Numbered from the stretch's first letter, positions 31,446 to 39,972 are shown. The stretch is 64,000 bases of DNA from Paenibacillus sp. EZ-K15 (GCF_002573715.1 NZ_PDHM01000009.1:84950-148949); one strand, 5' to 3'. The notes: generated by a model from the sequence alone, not told the origin. Made by a program: numbers and translations.

Positions 31446-32393
31446 CTAATCGTATTTCGCCATCATCTCCGTGAGAATCCCCTTCATACGAACCACCAGC
31501 TCCTGCGGCTCCTTCACGGTGGCTTCATTTCCTAACCCGATAAAAAATTTAGCAAAATACAAAAGCTCGCTCGCAGGGACGTTCTGATCGAGCCGTCCGC
31601 TTCCATCCGGCCGCATGTCAATGCGGGGAACAGGACACAATTCGGATTCACAGCGCTGAACGCCTTCCCGGCTCAGATCAACCACCATCCGGACATAGAC
31701 CGATTTCTCTGCCCCGTATTCCCTCCAATTGCCCAGATGGATATGGCGGTGATTCCGCGGCTCGATTCCGGTTGTATCATAGGCCACGGACTGCATGCGG
31801 TCGCAGCGGAACAGGCGAAAATCATCGCGCAGAAAACAATAAGCGGGACAATACCAGAAGCCATTGCTTGCATAGATGCCCACGGGCTGGATACTTCGCT
31901 CGGCATAGCCTTCCCTGCTCTCGTATAACACCGTAACGACCCGCTGGTCGACGGCGGCATCCAGAAGAACGCCGAGAGATTCAACCTTCTGCTGCCTTGT
32001 ATGCGTCAGAAAATCCACCCGGTTCTTCATCTGGTCAATCCGGTCGCGCACATCCCCGGGCATGTAATAATAAAATTTTTGAAGTGCGGTAGAGGACTCG
32101 GCTTCAAAGGGAAGAAATAGATAGTGACGCAGGGCGTGGCTGGCAAAAAACATCGCGACGGCTTCTTCCTCGCTGAAGGCGATCGGGGGGAGAATTCGTT
32201 CTTTGAGCACCTGGTATCCGCCGTGCGGTCCTACCTCGGAATAAAGTGGAACGCCCAGCTCGCTCAGCTCCTGCAGGTCCCGCAAGATCGTGCGAGACGA
32301 CACGCCGAATTGATCGGCCAATTCCCTTACCGTGAATTTCCGCATCCGGTTCACGGTCATCATCAGCTCCATGAGACGTTTGGATTTGGACAT
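31446..32393 (-). CDS. HTH-WYL domain transcriptional regulator (YafY-like)
   Basis: This 315-residue regulator has an N-terminal DeoR-like HTH_11 (RKFTVRELADQFGVSSRTILRDLQ), a central WYL domain (VLYESREGYAERSIQPVGIYASNGFWYCPAYC, DFRLFRCDRM) and a C-terminal WCX extension. The ATG at 32393 follows GGAG at 8 bases. It is divergent from a DinB-like gene, its probable target. WYL domains sense nucleic-acid or other ligands; the signal is unknown. Confidence 0.9.
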   Translation of the reverse strand: MSKSKRLMELMMTVNRMRKFTVRELADQFGVSSRTILRDLQELSELGVPLYSEVGPHGGYQVLKERILPPIAFSEEEAVAMFFASHALRHYLFLPFEAESSTALQKFYYYMPGDVRDRIDQMKNRVDFLTHTRQQKVESLGVLLDAAVDQRVVTVLYESREGYAERSIQPVGIYASNGFWYCPAYCFLRDDFRLFRCDRMQSVAYDTTGIEPRNHRHIHLGNWREYGAEKSVYVRMVVDLSREGVQRCESELCPVPRIDMRPDGSGRLDQNVPASELLYFAKFFIGLGNEATVKEPQELVVRMKGILTEMMAKYD

Positions 32394-32422
32394 AAGATCA
32401 GCTCCGTATCGTTTGATGACTA

Positions 32423-32437
32423 TGACAATAGTTGTCA
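32423..32437. promoter_or_regulatory. Candidate operator of the WYL regulator
   Basis: TGACAA, TAG, TTGTCA is a perfect 6-3-6 palindrome located 30 bases upstream of the regulator start in the divergent promoter region. Confidence 0.5.
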
Positions 32438-32504
32438 CCATTATACGCTATACTGACCGTAGAACCCAGATACCCCTTATAACTAAAAAATGGAGTGATG
32501 AAAC

Positions 32505-32993
32505 GTGAGTCAATTGAATGAAATGAAGCAGCTGTTATTTGAGGAGCTGGAGCTTATCGTTAGAACCAGTTCGAATCTGATCGGCAAAATTTCGCCAGAA
32601 CACTGGGATTACAGACCTGCCCACAATATGAGGTCGCTTCAGGAGCTGGTTTACCATCTCGTTTCGGTACCTGCTACCGATTTATTGATTCTGCAAGAGA
32701 AGAGTGAAGCGGAGATCCGGGAGCTGGAGGCAAGCATTGCTGCAGACGGCGTAGACAAGGACAAGCTGATCTCCTGGATGACGAAGGGACTTGCAGATGT
32801 AAAGTCATACATGAATGGGTTGACGGATGAAGAATTTATGCAAAAGAAAACAAAACCCTTCTATTTGGAGCACGGATCGACACAAGCCAAGTGGCTGATT
32901 GAAATCGTCACGCACGCCCAGCATCACCGGGCGCAAATGTTCAATTACCTGAAAGCCCAGGGCTATGAAGTGAGCATGTTCGATTTATATTAA
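32505..32993 (+). CDS. DinB-like four-helix protein
   Basis: The 162-residue protein starts at GTG after TGGAGTGATG. It shows the DinB/YfiT-type four-helix pattern: His in HWDYRPAHNMRSLQELVYHLV and the pair THAQHHRAQMFNYLK near the C terminus, which would bind a divalent metal. Such proteins include thiol transferases and uncharacterised stress genes. The position opposite a WYL regulator suggests it is inducible. Confidence 0.85.
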   Translation: MSQLNEMKQLLFEELELIVRTSSNLIGKISPEHWDYRPAHNMRSLQELVYHLVSVPATDLLILQEKSEAEIRELEASIAADGVDKDKLISWMTKGLADVKSYMNGLTDEEFMQKKTKPFYLEHGSTQAKWLIEIVTHAQHHRAQMFNYLKAQGYEVSMFDLY

Positions 32994-33038
32994 AGTTAAA
33001 GCACGGATACCCAGCGATAATTAAAAGGAGAAGTAAAG

Positions 33039-33650
33039 ATGCTGAATATGTTTTTAACATCTTCGTTTAAAGATGTTGTTGATCTTTTTAGAGAATTCGT
33101 TGCTGATGACCTGAAAGGCAGGAGTTTAACGTTTATTCCTACTGCGAGTATTCCAGAAGAAATCACCCACTATATTCATACAGCAAAAGAAGCATTCGAA
33201 AAGTTGGGAGTCGTCGTTGAAGAGCTTGATATTTCTGCAGCACCATTGCAGGAAGTCAAAGAAAAGCTAGAACGAAATGATTTTATTTACGTATCTGGTG
33301 GAAATACGTTCTACTTGTTACAAGAGCTGCGGAAATCAGGGGCAGACAAGATCATAACAGAGCAAGTTCATTCGGGAAAATTGTATATTGGAGAATCAGC
33401 GGGATCTATAATAACATCTCCCGATATAGAGTATGTAAAATTCATGGATGATATAGGTAAAGCAACTACATTGAAATCGTTTGAGGGTTTAAACTTCATC
33501 AATGTTTATCCTGTTCCGCATTATAACAACGAACCTTTTAAAGACGCAGCTTCTGATTTAATGGCTCACTACAATTCTAAATTAAATCTCGTGCCTATTT
33601 CCAATACGCAAGTAATCCAAGTTGAAAAAAATAAAATAGTTGTTCGTTAG
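33039..33650 (+). CDS. Peptidase S51-like protein (dipeptidase E family)
   Basis: The 203-residue protein has the S51/class I amidotransferase-like fold: FIYVSGGNTFYLLQEL, the nucleophile Ser in YIGESAGSIITSPDIEY and a His in VYPVPHYNNEPF. It is predicted to be a cytoplasmic serine peptidase. AAGGAG precedes the ATG, and a strong terminator follows. It is notably AT-rich against its surroundings, a sign of horizontal transfer. Confidence 0.88.
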   Translation: MLNMFLTSSFKDVVDLFREFVADDLKGRSLTFIPTASIPEEITHYIHTAKEAFEKLGVVVEELDISAAPLQEVKEKLERNDFIYVSGGNTFYLLQELRKSGADKIITEQVHSGKLYIGESAGSIITSPDIEYVKFMDDIGKATTLKSFEGLNFINVYPVPHYNNEPFKDAASDLMAHYNSKLNLVPISNTQVIQVEKNKIVVR

Positions 33651-33673
33651 AATGATATTCGATTCGATGATTG

Positions 33674-33704
33674 AAGGGATGGCGACTGCCATCCCTTTTT
33701 TTAT
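33674..33704 (+). terminator. Intrinsic terminator
   Basis: AAGGGATGGC, GACT, GCCATCCCTT then T-run. Confidence 0.92.
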
Positions 33705-33791
33705 CTTATACCATCAATATAAATTCACTTGAAAGTGACGCAACGTCATCCTGTACAATGGCTTCAAAGTTGAAAAGGGGGTGAGAAAGAT

Positions 33792-34460
33792 ATGAAACGA
33801 TACGCAGCTGTAATTCTATGCGTCCTCAGCGTGTTCTTGCTCAGTGCATGCAGCTCGAGCAGCGAAGAGGAGACTCTTCAACGCGTAACGCTTGAGGAGG
33901 TTGAAGTGCTGGAGATTGACCATGGCAGCACGACCTTGTTCGTCGAGACAGCGAATGTGGAAGCATTGGAAGTTTCGCTGCTCAGAAACACCAAGTCCGC
34001 TGGGGCTGTTGTTGAACAGGATGGCAATCGGGTAAAGATTCGTTTAGATAACGACATCACGCGGATGTTGAATATCGGCAGGATGCCGCAGCTTAGCGTG
34101 AGAATTCCTGCGGACTATGCAGGGAAGGTCGTAATTGATGGTTCTTCCGGCAATGTATCGGGAACCGGATTGCAAAATCATAGCCTACAGGTGAAGGGGA
34201 AAAGCGGGAATATCTCACTTGCGTTCACCCGTTTGAACAACGACGTGGAGGTATCGGCGACAAGTGGAAACGTGAACATCCAGCTGGATGAAGAAACGCC
34301 TGATGCGACATGGATGCTGCAATCCGGAAGCGGACATCGGTCCATTGCCGTTTTGCTCCAGGACAGGAAGGAGAGCAATCGGAAGACGGAAGGGCGATCT
34401 GGTCATGGCAAGCATGAGGTGAAGCTCAAAACCTCCTCGGGGAACATCTCGATAAAATAA
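33792..34460 (+). CDS. DUF4097-type lipoprotein
   Basis: The 222-residue secreted lipoprotein has a signal ending LLSAC (Cys20), a Ser-rich linker, and then short beta-strand repeats such as VIDGSSGNVSGTG, VKGKSGNISL, VSATSGNVNI and KTSSGNISIK, the DUF4097 beta-solenoid pattern. GGGGGTGAG precedes the ATG. It stands alone. Related proteins occur near membrane-stress systems, but no role can be assigned. Confidence 0.82.
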   Translation: MKRYAAVILCVLSVFLLSACSSSSEEETLQRVTLEEVEVLEIDHGSTTLFVETANVEALEVSLLRNTKSAGAVVEQDGNRVKIRLDNDITRMLNIGRMPQLSVRIPADYAGKVVIDGSSGNVSGTGLQNHSLQVKGKSGNISLAFTRLNNDVEVSATSGNVNIQLDEETPDATWMLQSGSGHRSIAVLLQDRKESNRKTEGRSGHGKHEVKLKTSSGNISIK

Positions 34461-34480
34461 TCATGCAAGAACAGAGCTTA

Positions 34481-34565
34481 AGAAAAAACAAGCATCCCCG
34501 TACTCGTCCTTTGCAAGAGTTCACAGCTTTTACGGCTCTTGAAGCAGACCATCAGAGGATGCTTG
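34481..34565 (-). terminator. Large branched terminator of the esterase-like gene
   Basis: CAAGCATCC and GGATGCTTG enclose an inner hairpin (CAAGAG/CTCTTG). On the minus strand a run of T follows the outer stem, so it ends transcription of the gene at 34620-36071. Confidence 0.7.
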
Positions 34566-34619
34566 GCATGTTAACCTATTCAAGTTTTTTATATGACAAA
34601 GAAGAATGATAGCACTTAT

Positions 34620-36071
34620 TTATTCTTCAGCAGGTACAGAAGCCTTGGATGAAGCGGAGGATCTCATATATTGCGGCGGGTTTACGTCATCAATAAGCAG
34701 AATACCATCGTATTGATCACGGGCAATCAGACTTTCGGGGATCATGCCCCAGCTGTAGGCAAAACGCGGCTCGAACATCCAGGAGTTACCCGCCTCACGC
34801 TTCTGGTATCGCAAATCAACGAAGGTATACGGCGCACCTGCGGCCGACAGGATCGATTCAATGGAGCCTGGTTCTGCCGGCAGAACGTCATGCACATTGC
34901 CCATATTATCTGCGGTTTGTCCGCTGGCCGGATACAAGCCGAGTACGTAACTGTATTTTTTCATTTCGTCCGAGAGTTTTTCTCCCATGAGAGTAACCGG
35001 ATATGGCGTACCCATGACTTCGGTTTGAGCCTTGCGGATGTGGTCGTTATGTCCCCAGACGATGAATTTCTCCGTTGGATAGACTTCGGTAGCCAGCCAC
35101 ATGAGATTATCGTGCATCGCCTGATCCCGCCATTCCATCGATTCCAGGAATGGTGCATAATCCCCGTTCTCCATGCCGAGGGTCGACTTGATGGAGAGCT
35201 CTACATACTCCTGAGCTACCCGAATTCGGTCGTTCAAACTTCTTTCAAGCAGCAAGGGCAGCTGGGGTTTATCTGGATATAGCTGCTTCAAATGAGCTTC
35301 GTTTGCCTCCGTCTTTAAGGATTTAATAGCATCTTTGTACACTTGAATCAGCTGATGTTTCTCTTTGCGGTAAGCGGCAAGATCCGTACCGAGAGAGTAG
35401 CTGGACAATTTCTTCTCAGCGTCCGAAAGACGCTTAGCCATGGTCTGATCCTGCAGCCATTGCCCATCCAACAGCGGGTGCTGCAGCTGCATGTCAAAAC
35501 CGGTCAGCACGAGCGGCTGTTTGCTCTTTTGTGCTGTTTTCATGTAGTCGAACAACGGCAAAACCTCCTTGGACCACCAGACGCCGAAGATGGAGTCCTT
35601 CATGGTCGACTCTGGGCTCTGTTGCCCTGCTTTACCATATGCCAAAGAGGTATTACTGAGGCCGCTTTCGAAGGCAAGCACGTTATAGCCCATTTCCTGA
35701 TGCAGGAACTGGATTAAACGAGTCTTGGCCAGATTGAACTCGGCAACGCCGTGGGAGCTCTCGCCGAGGAACACAAAACGTTTATCTTGCAGCAATGGTT
35801 TTAGCATTGCCAGATCCTTATATTGGTTTGGACCGCCCGCCGTGTCGGCGGGCTGAATCGTATCCAATCGGTATACGTGGTCTTTAGCCCAGTCCTCCCA
35901 CTCGGCAATCTTTTCGTCAGAGGTTCGGGCCGTTTTCACTTCTGTAACCTGACCTTGGATGGTATCCGGGGTGGAAGCGTAAATTTTTCCGGCAGGGATT
36001 AGGGATGTCCCCACAAGGGAAGCAGTGAGCAGAAACACGGTAAATGCTTTTCTAGCGTTATGTAGCGGCAT
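34620..36071 (-). CDS. Secreted erythromycin-esterase-family protein
   Basis: This 483-residue protein has a cleavable signal (hydrophobic residues 9-32, GKIYASTP) and the erythromycin esterase fold: FVFLGESSHGVAEF, VLAFESGLSN, FDMQLQHPLL and FIVWGHNDHIRK with the conserved His and Glu residues. Known Ere enzymes that open macrolide lactones are cytoplasmic; export here argues for an extracellular hydrolase or a different ester. AAGGAGTG precedes the ATG. An RlmA-type methyltransferase lies 1.3 kb away. Confidence 0.85.
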   Translation of the reverse strand: MPLHNARKAFTVFLLTASLVGTSLIPAGKIYASTPDTIQGQVTEVKTARTSDEKIAEWEDWAKDHVYRLDTIQPADTAGGPNQYKDLAMLKPLLQDKRFVFLGESSHGVAEFNLAKTRLIQFLHQEMGYNVLAFESGLSNTSLAYGKAGQQSPESTMKDSIFGVWWSKEVLPLFDYMKTAQKSKQPLVLTGFDMQLQHPLLDGQWLQDQTMAKRLSDAEKKLSSYSLGTDLAAYRKEKHQLIQVYKDAIKSLKTEANEAHLKQLYPDKPQLPLLLERSLNDRIRVAQEYVELSIKSTLGMENGDYAPFLESMEWRDQAMHDNLMWLATEVYPTEKFIVWGHNDHIRKAQTEVMGTPYPVTLMGEKLSDEMKKYSYVLGLYPASGQTADNMGNVHDVLPAEPGSIESILSAAGAPYTFVDLRYQKREAGNSWMFEPRFAYSWGMIPESLIARDQYDGILLIDDVNPPQYMRSSASSKASVPAEE

Positions 36072-36111
36072 GCAGGATCACTCCTTATAAGATGATTAGT
36101 TGTATGATTCT

Positions 36112-36150
36112 CTAATTGAATGGACGTATAGCAAAAAAAGATATCGTCAT
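36112..36150 (-). CDS. Possible 12-codon leader peptide
   Basis: In the leader of the esterase-like gene, ATG with AAGG five bases upstream encodes MTISFFAIRPFN then stop. A second mini-frame, MLRSPR (36153-36173), sits directly at a near-perfect anti-16S sequence AAGGAGGTGAT. Both could be chance. Confidence 0.3.
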   Translation of the reverse strand: MTISFFAIRPFN

Positions 36151-36235
36151 GATTACCTTGGGGAACGCAGCATCACCTCCTTAACATAGACACAGTTACC
36201 GTGATTTTGCTGGAGAACTGCACAGCTGCACAGCC

Positions 36236-36433
36236 TTAGTCCTCTTCCCAGAACAGATCATTCAGAGTACGAGAGAGCGCCTTGCATATGGCAACGCACA
36301 GACTGAGGGACGGATTGTATTTTCCAAGCTCGATCAGACCGATGGTCTGCCTGGAGACACCAACAATCTGGGCCAGTTCTTCTTGCGATAGATCCTTCTC
36401 AACCCGGGCCATCTTTAGTTTGATATTTTTCAT
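36236..36433 (-). CDS. XRE-family HTH regulator (small)
   Basis: The 65-residue protein is a bare Cro/CI helix-turn-helix: KMARVEKDLSQEELAQIVGVSRQTIGLIELGKYNPSLSLCVAICKAL. This is the YozG-like type usually paired with a membrane protein gene, as here (23 bases downstream of it). AGGTGA precedes the ATG. It probably autoregulates the pair. Confidence 0.92.
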   Translation of the reverse strand: MKNIKLKMARVEKDLSQEELAQIVGVSRQTIGLIELGKYNPSLSLCVAICKALSRTLNDLFWEED

Positions 36434-36456
36434 GCGAAAATCACCTGATACCCTTT

Positions 36457-36975
36457 CTACGAGTCGAACGGATCGTTCTGCGACATTTTCTGGCTTACCT
36501 TGTTGGCACCATAGTGGATCACCAAATTCACTCCTACAAAGAGCGGGATATAGATGATCAGTGAGACGAAGAAAACGATAAAGAAGTATTTGATCTCGGT
36601 CGCACTGCTGTCATTGCCAAACAGAATCGCGCTGCGGATACCGAAATAAAGAGCAAGTGCGACACCGATAATGAGTCCCCATATCGCTGTGCGCTTACTG
36701 AATGAAACTTTGCTTCGCTGGTCATGGACCTCCACTTCATCCGAATAAATTCCCATCGCCACGCTGCGGATGCCGAAATATATGCTTCCTCCCAGTATGA
36801 TCAGCATTTCCAGCCATACGGATTCCGTTCGGGACAGCGCAAAAGATTTAATAATGACGGAAATGCTGCAAATGATCATGATCAAGGTATACACCTCTTT
36901 ATATAGCTTGTTCTTCAGATTGACGATACGCTCATCCTCAACCGTGCTCTTCTTGAACCAATTCACACTCATCAT
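36457..36975 (-). CDS. Four-helix membrane protein paired with XRE regulator
   Basis: The protein has about 172 residues with four hydrophobic segments (VYTLIMIICSISVIIKSF, WLEMLIILGGSIYFGI, WGLIIGVALALYFGI, YFFIVFFVSLIIYIPLFVGV). The start is uncertain because GGAAGGA lies next to adjacent ATG codons at 36975 and 36972. It forms an operon with the small XRE regulator. Pairs like this are widespread in Bacillales; function unknown. Confidence 0.75.
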   Translation of the reverse strand: MMSVNWFKKSTVEDERIVNLKNKLYKEVYTLIMIICSISVIIKSFALSRTESVWLEMLIILGGSIYFGIRSVAMGIYSDEVEVHDQRSKVSFSKRTAIWGLIIGVALALYFGIRSAILFGNDSSATEIKYFFIVFFVSLIIYIPLFVGVNLVIHYGANKVSQKMSQNDPFDS

Positions 36976-37184
36976 TCCTTCCATTTTGGTTAGCAATCGT
37001 TCCTGAGATTTCTTGGATACATGGATTGTAATAGTATTTACGTCTTTTTGCAATATATATATGTCATTTTGGTTTTAATATTAGCCAATTTGGAAAATAA
37101 AAGTGCATTCAGCCTCGAGTAAACATCATATCGCACAGGGCTGCCTTTTTCTTGATATATTTTGCTAATAAGCTGCACATTAGG

Positions 37185-37212
37185 TTTACAACACTTCTCA
37201 GCGTGTTACAAT
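37185..37212 (+). promoter_or_regulatory. Promoter of the RlmA-type methyltransferase
   Basis: TTTACA (37185-37190) and TACAAT (37207-37212) are 16 bases apart. Transcription should start near 37219, leaving a leader of about 185 bases. Confidence 0.7.
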
Positions 37213-37219
37213 TGGAATT

Positions 37220-37331
37220 GGGCAGTTCTCTTGCCCGAATTGATACTAGGAGTGTGTTCGTTCTCATGATCCATTTCATTCGCTTACGATAATGTGAGGT
37301 ACAGATTCAAGTAGGCTCGGCCCTTTTTTTT
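37220..37331 (+). promoter_or_regulatory. Candidate attenuator leader
   Basis: The leader starts with a hairpin (GGGCA/TGCCC, 37220-37236), carries a short peptide frame and ends in CGGCCC followed by eight T (37316-37331). The terminator's right arm can pair, with wobbles, with the 5' hairpin strand, so alternative folds are possible. Confidence 0.5.
37266..37292 (+). CDS. Leader peptide MIHFIRLR (candidate macrolide sensor)
   Basis: ATG to TAA encodes MIHFIRLR, with AGGAG thirteen bases upstream. Arg-Leu-Arg is the +X+ arrest motif known from ErmDL-type leaders, at which macrolide-bound ribosomes stall. It lies 111 bases upstream of a 23S rRNA methyltransferase gene, between promoter and T-run. 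Function is inferred from motif and place. Confidence 0.65.
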   Translation: MIHFIRLR

Positions 37332-37403
37332 GTGATTGCGGCTTGAGTTTATTTTTCTGTGCCTTTTTCATTGCGTATGATCGAATGAAAGGGTGATTTT
37401 GCT

Positions 37404-38300
37404 GTGTCCAGAAATGACAGGTTATTAAAAAAAGCACAATGGCTATCGATGCATGAGAAGATGTTTAGATGCCCGATTTGCGGCAGTTCCATGAGGGTTC
37501 AGCAGCTGGCAAGCTTGGTGTGCGAGAAGCTCCATAGCTATGATATATCCAGACAGGGGTACGTCAACCTGCTGTCCCATAGAGCCAAAACCAAATATGA
37601 TAAGGCCTTGTTTGAGGCACGAAAGATGATTAACAGCAGCGGGTTCTTTGACCCGATGATTGAAGAGATTTCGAACCGTCTGATGCGGATGCAGAAACAG
37701 AAGCTGCCGGAATCCGGCAGGCCTCTGAGATTGCTTGATGCAGGATGCGGGGAAGGCTCCCATCTCTCGGCAATTGGACATAACCTAGGGGAGCAGGGGC
37801 ATGAGTCCAATGTTGTTGGTGTGGGCATGGATATTGCCAAAGAGGGAGTCGTAATGGCTGCCAAGACATATTCGGACCCTATGTGGTGCGTGGCCGACCT
37901 GTCTCAGTGCCCGTTTGTAGACGAACAGTTTAATTACATTTTGAATATTCTGTCTCCTTCCAATTATTCGGAGTTCAGGCGATTGCTTACGAGTGACGGA
38001 ATGTTGGTGAAGGTCATTCCGGGGAGCCTGTATTTGCAGGAGCTTCGAGCTCTGTTCTATACAGGTACAGGTAAAGAGACGTATTCCAATGACGGCACCA
38101 TGGAGCTGTTCAGCCGTCACTTTGAACGGATCGAGTTCGAAGAGCTTCGGTATCGCGTCGTTCTGGATTCCGAGCAGATGAAGCAATTGATTCATATGAC
38201 GCCGTTATCCTGGAGCGTTTCGTCTGAGGTTATTGAACGGATGTCAGGTGGAGAGATGGAGATAACCGCCGACTTCACACTTCTGTATGGATGGAAATAA
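37404..38300 (+). CDS. 23S rRNA (guanine-N1) methyltransferase, RlmA family
   Basis: The 298-residue enzyme begins at GTG after AAAGGGTG. It has the N-terminal zinc site of RlmA (FRCPICGSSM, then LVCEKLHSYDISRQGYVNLL), a SAM-binding fold (LLDAGCGEGSHLSAI) and WCVADLSQCPF, NILSPSNYSEFRRLL. RlmA(II)/TlrB enzymes methylate G748 in Gram-positive 23S rRNA and affect tylosin-type macrolide and ketolide binding. A leader with the RLR stalling motif precedes it, suggesting drug-inducible expression. Which guanine it modifies cannot be read from sequence. Confidence 0.88.
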   Translation: MSRNDRLLKKAQWLSMHEKMFRCPICGSSMRVQQLASLVCEKLHSYDISRQGYVNLLSHRAKTKYDKALFEARKMINSSGFFDPMIEEISNRLMRMQKQKLPESGRPLRLLDAGCGEGSHLSAIGHNLGEQGHESNVVGVGMDIAKEGVVMAAKTYSDPMWCVADLSQCPFVDEQFNYILNILSPSNYSEFRRLLTSDGMLVKVIPGSLYLQELRALFYTGTGKETYSNDGTMELFSRHFERIEFEELRYRVVLDSEQMKQLIHMTPLSWSVSSEVIERMSGGEMEITADFTLLYGWK

Positions 38301-38411
38301 GGTAGGTATTTTTCCAGCCTTAGATTTCCGTCATATTTTACTAAAGTGTCCACAGTGGGAGATAATAGGAGTTATCTTTGACAATATGAAAAAAAGGTGG
38401 TTAACGATCGC

Positions 38412-38837
38412 ATGACACTTCGAATGAATCCGTATCTCTTTATGGACGGGAACGCTAAGGAAGCTATTCAATTCTATGAGAAGGCTTTGGACGCCAAAGT
38501 CGTCATGGTTCAGACTTTCGGCGAGATGCCGGCTAACCCGGACTTTCCGCTGCCGGAGAGCGCGCGGGATCGGGTATCCCACGCAAATCTTATCGTTGGA
38601 GAGACGGTCTTGATGTTATCCGATACGTTTCCCGGTCAACCGGTCCAATCCAGCAATCAGGTCCAGATCTGCATCATGACCGATTCAGCCGAGCGTGCGA
38701 AGCAGATATATGAAGCGCTGCGGGAGGGCGGCAAGGTGGTTATGCCGCTGCAGGAAACGTTCTGGAGCCCGGCCTACGGGATCGTTGAGGACAAATACGG
38801 TGTGAATTGGAATATATCAACCGAAGTTGAAGCGTAG
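38412..38837 (+). CDS. VOC-family protein (PhnB/YjdN-like)
   Basis: This 141-residue glyoxalase-fold protein reads MNPYLFMDGNAKEAIQFYEKALDAKVV, HANLIVGETVLMLSD and MPLQETFWSPAYGIVEDKYGVNWNI, the PhnB-like pattern. AAGGTGG lies 11 bases before the ATG; an in-frame GTG at 38397 overlaps it. Members bind metal-dependent small molecules, but most are uncharacterised. It is a single gene ending at a strong terminator. Confidence 0.88.
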   Translation: MTLRMNPYLFMDGNAKEAIQFYEKALDAKVVMVQTFGEMPANPDFPLPESARDRVSHANLIVGETVLMLSDTFPGQPVQSSNQVQICIMTDSAERAKQIYEALREGGKVVMPLQETFWSPAYGIVEDKYGVNWNISTEVEA

Positions 38838-38857
38838 AAGTAGATTTTATACCTAAT

Positions 38858-38895
38858 AAAAAGGGCCCTGACGATTTGCCGTCAGGGCCCTTTTT
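38858..38895. terminator. Bidirectional terminator
   Basis: AAAAAGGGCCCTGACG and its exact complement form a perfect stem that ends the VOC gene and the converging SLH gene. Confidence 0.95.
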
Positions 38896-38922
38896 CAATT
38901 ATAGCAAATCCAGTTTCCTAAA

Positions 38923-39972
38923 TTACGCCCGCGTTCCATCCCACCACTTATAGTAGATATGGACATGCCCGGCAGGGCTTGCCACGAGCGGATCGATAAC
39001 GAGTGTCTTGCCGCTTACCTTCAGCTCGATCACCTTCTTGTTCTTCTCGGCGGAGTCCACCTTTGCGAGGAAGGAGGAATCGACCTGGAAGCCATACAGT
39101 TGGAGGAGCTCGATCAGCATGCTGCGCTGCGTTTTATCGGCGGCATTGGAAAGCGCGATTCCGCTGAACTGCATAATCTGCGGCTCGAATTGAACGGACA
39201 CGGCGTAATCCGTTTCGCCAGTTTGCTTCGTGCTGGTCATCACAATTTTGTTCGACCCGTCGTCATAGATGCGGTATCCGCTGTAGTTCGAGAATACCTT
39301 CTGACGAATCACGAGATACATCTCGTCCCGATACACATCCCAAGGCGTTGGCAGCTTCGGAAGCATCGCCTCCGCACTTGGCACGGTGGGGCGATCATAC
39401 AGGTTCGACATTCCGCGATCGGTCAGGTTCTTGATCAGCTGAAGCACTTCGGCGCGCGTGATGGTGCCGCTGCCTACATACCCTTCAATCGTATTTTCGC
39501 CTTTAATCCGGCCCTGCGCGTACTTTTTACCCAAAACGTATTGAACCGCTTGATTTCCGTCGTAGTTCACACCATCGGCGCTGGATATCAGCTCGGCCAC
39601 ATGGGCCCGCGTTATGTATTGGCTGCGCTTGGTTTTGTCGGTGAATCCGTGAACAGGATAGTTCTTGAAGTACAGAAAATGATAATACTTATCCGACCAT
39701 AGCTCGGTCAAATAGTTCTCCTGCAGGTCTTTGCCCGTAATGCCGACAACCAGCATGCGGATGAATTCGGCCTCGGTTACATTCTGGTTGGGCATGAACA
39801 TCCCATTGGCATAGCCGTTGACAATCCCCTTATCGACGCCCCATTCGATGGTCGTTTTTGCCCAGTGATTATCAATGTCCCGAAACGTAACCCCGGCGGA
39901 AGCGCTGCCAGCCCCTACGAATAAGAAGACAACCAGGAGTATAGGCGCACATAGTGTCCTGAACTTCAACAT
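38923..39972 (-). CDS. S-layer homology (SLH) domain protein
   Basis: The 349-residue exported protein has a signal peptide ending GSASAG and SLH modules: FRDIDNHWAKTTIEWGVDKGIVNGYANGMFMPNQNVTEAEFIRML and two weaker ones (SQYITRAHVAELI, GSGTITRAEVLQLI). SLH modules hold proteins to secondary cell-wall polymers. The C-terminal 150 residues form an unrecognised mixed domain. GGAGGA precedes the ATG at 39972. Confidence 0.85.
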   Translation of the reverse strand: MLKFRTLCAPILLVVFLFVGAGSASAGVTFRDIDNHWAKTTIEWGVDKGIVNGYANGMFMPNQNVTEAEFIRMLVVGITGKDLQENYLTELWSDKYYHFLYFKNYPVHGFTDKTKRSQYITRAHVAELISSADGVNYDGNQAVQYVLGKKYAQGRIKGENTIEGYVGSGTITRAEVLQLIKNLTDRGMSNLYDRPTVPSAEAMLPKLPTPWDVYRDEMYLVIRQKVFSNYSGYRIYDDGSNKIVMTSTKQTGETDYAVSVQFEPQIMQFSGIALSNAADKTQRSMLIELLQLYGFQVDSSFLAKVDSAEKNKKVIELKVSGKTLVIDPLVASPAGHVHIYYKWWDGTRA

